Positions 5,926 to 6,414 of a stretch of DNA of 6,414 nt are shown one piece after another. The stretch is from Leucobacter sp. (GTDB lineage: Bacteria; Actinomycetota; Actinomycetes; Actinomycetales; Microbacteriaceae), in the NCBI GenBank assembly GCA_017990305.1, contig JAGNOB010000113.1, positions 1 to 6,414 of the forward strand. The letters are read 5' to 3'. Every line of letters begins with the position of its first letter. The first letter of the stretch is position 1. The notes beneath the pieces were generated by a model. That model was not told where the DNA came from. It saw only the letters and a list, made by a program, of their open reading frames with translations, and ran no database searches. The position numbers were made by a program, and so were the translations under genes.

Positions 5926-6414
5926 CTACCTGCCGGCGACGTCGAGCGCTGCTGGCAGGGTGAACGCGCCGTCGTAAAGCGCCTTCCCGATGATCGCTCC
6001 TTCGACGCCGTGCGGCACCGTCTCACGGAGAGCGGCGATGTCATCGAGACTCGAGATGCCACCCGAGGCGATTACGGGTCGCTCGGTGCGCGTGCACACC
6101 TTCTTCAGCAGTTCAACGTTCGGGCCAGCCATCATCCCGTCCTTCGTGACGTCGGTCACCACGTAGCGGGGGCAGCCTGCGTCTTCAAGGCGTTCCAAAA
6201 CGTCCCAGAGGTTGCCGCCGTCCTCGGTCCAGCCGCGCGCTGCGAGGGTCTCGCCGCGGACGTCCAATCCGACGGCGATCTGCTCGCCATAGTGGGCGAT
6301 CACTGCGCGCGTCCATTCTGGGTTCTCGAGCGCCGCGGTGCCGAGGTTCACTCGCGCAGCCCCCATCTCGAGAGCGGCTTCGAGGCTCTTGTCGTCCCTG
6401 ATCCCGCCCGAGAA
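5926..6414 (-). CDS. priA: Bifunctional phosphoribosyl isomerase A (HisA/TrpF activities), C-terminal part
   Basis: The 162 C-terminal residues of a TIM-barrel isomerase of about 245; the start lies beyond the right edge. The reading frame is open to the edge ([18 protein letters not shown]), so the methionine at 6364-6366 is internal. PriA isomerises ProFAR in histidine synthesis and PRA in tryptophan synthesis. The fragment shows [20 protein letters not shown], whose Arg and Trp (fragment residues 60, 62) match the PriA substrate-switch residues Arg143 and Trp145 of M. tuberculosis. [13 protein letters not shown] carries the catalytic Asp (fragment residue 92, Asp175 equivalent). Phosphate-binding [10 protein letters not shown] and [11 protein letters not shown] follow. 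These distinguish it from mono-functional HisA. It is the gene before the SseB-family gene in a probable his operon continuing to the right. Confidence 0.95.
   Translation of the reverse strand, partial: FSGGIRDDKSLEAALEMGAARVNLGTAALENPEWTRAVIAHYGEQIAVGLDVRGETLAARGWTEDGGNLWDVLERLEDAGCPRYVVTDVTKDGMMAGPNVELLKKVCTRTERPVIASGGISSLDDIAALRETVPHGVEGAIIGKALYDGAFTLPAALDVAGR

Noticed and set aside
1..6414. CRISPR arrays, tRNA or rRNA genes, insertion sequences, phage genes
   Set aside because: Reading both strands showed no repeated spaced units, no cloverleaf or rRNA signatures, and no transposase, integrase or terminal inverted repeats.

Overview
The window comes from a high-GC actinobacterium, most likely a member of the Microbacteriaceae (Leucobacter- or Microbacterium-like). 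The pointers are the GC-rich codons, a bifunctional PriA-type phosphoribosyl isomerase with an SseB-family gene directly downstream, and a TetR-controlled acyl-CoA degradation cassette. The organism assignment is inference.

Layout. Positions 1-261 (minus strand) hold the first 87 codons of an ACAD10/11-type aminoglycoside-phosphotransferase-fold kinase, cut by the left edge. Positions 262-497 are non-coding and contain a TetR-style operator over the probable promoter of that kinase. Positions 498-1133 (minus) encode a TetR-family repressor. Positions 1134-1243 are a divergent control region that carries a large imperfect dyad. Positions 1244-4958 (plus) form a four-gene operon: acyl-CoA dehydrogenase, thiolase, SDR 3-hydroxyacyl-CoA dehydrogenase and MaoC enoyl-CoA hydratase. 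A long perfect hairpin at 4968-5007 ends this operon and also the converging minus-strand pair. That pair is the SseB-family gene (5027-5911) and, upstream of it, priA (5926-6414, cut by the right edge).

How it works together. The four plus-strand genes supply one enzyme for each step of a beta-oxidation turn: FAD-dependent dehydrogenation, hydration, NAD-dependent oxidation and thiolysis. The hydratase and 3-hydroxyacyl-CoA dehydrogenase resemble the two halves of peroxisomal MFE-2, so the route probably runs through (R)-3-hydroxyacyl-CoA rather than the FadB-type (S) isomer. The TetR gene is divergent from the operon and probably represses it when the acyl-CoA substrate is absent. No acyl-CoA ligase, CoA-transferase or transporter is visible, so the substrate is unknown. 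The nearby kinase-like gene raises the possibility of hydroxy-acid substrates.

The most unusual points are these. The acyl-CoA dehydrogenase has Asp where the family has its catalytic Glu, and it lacks the Arg that marks glutaryl-CoA dehydrogenase. There are two unrelated palindromic operator-like sites. The right-hand priA/SseB block is ordinary core-genome content.
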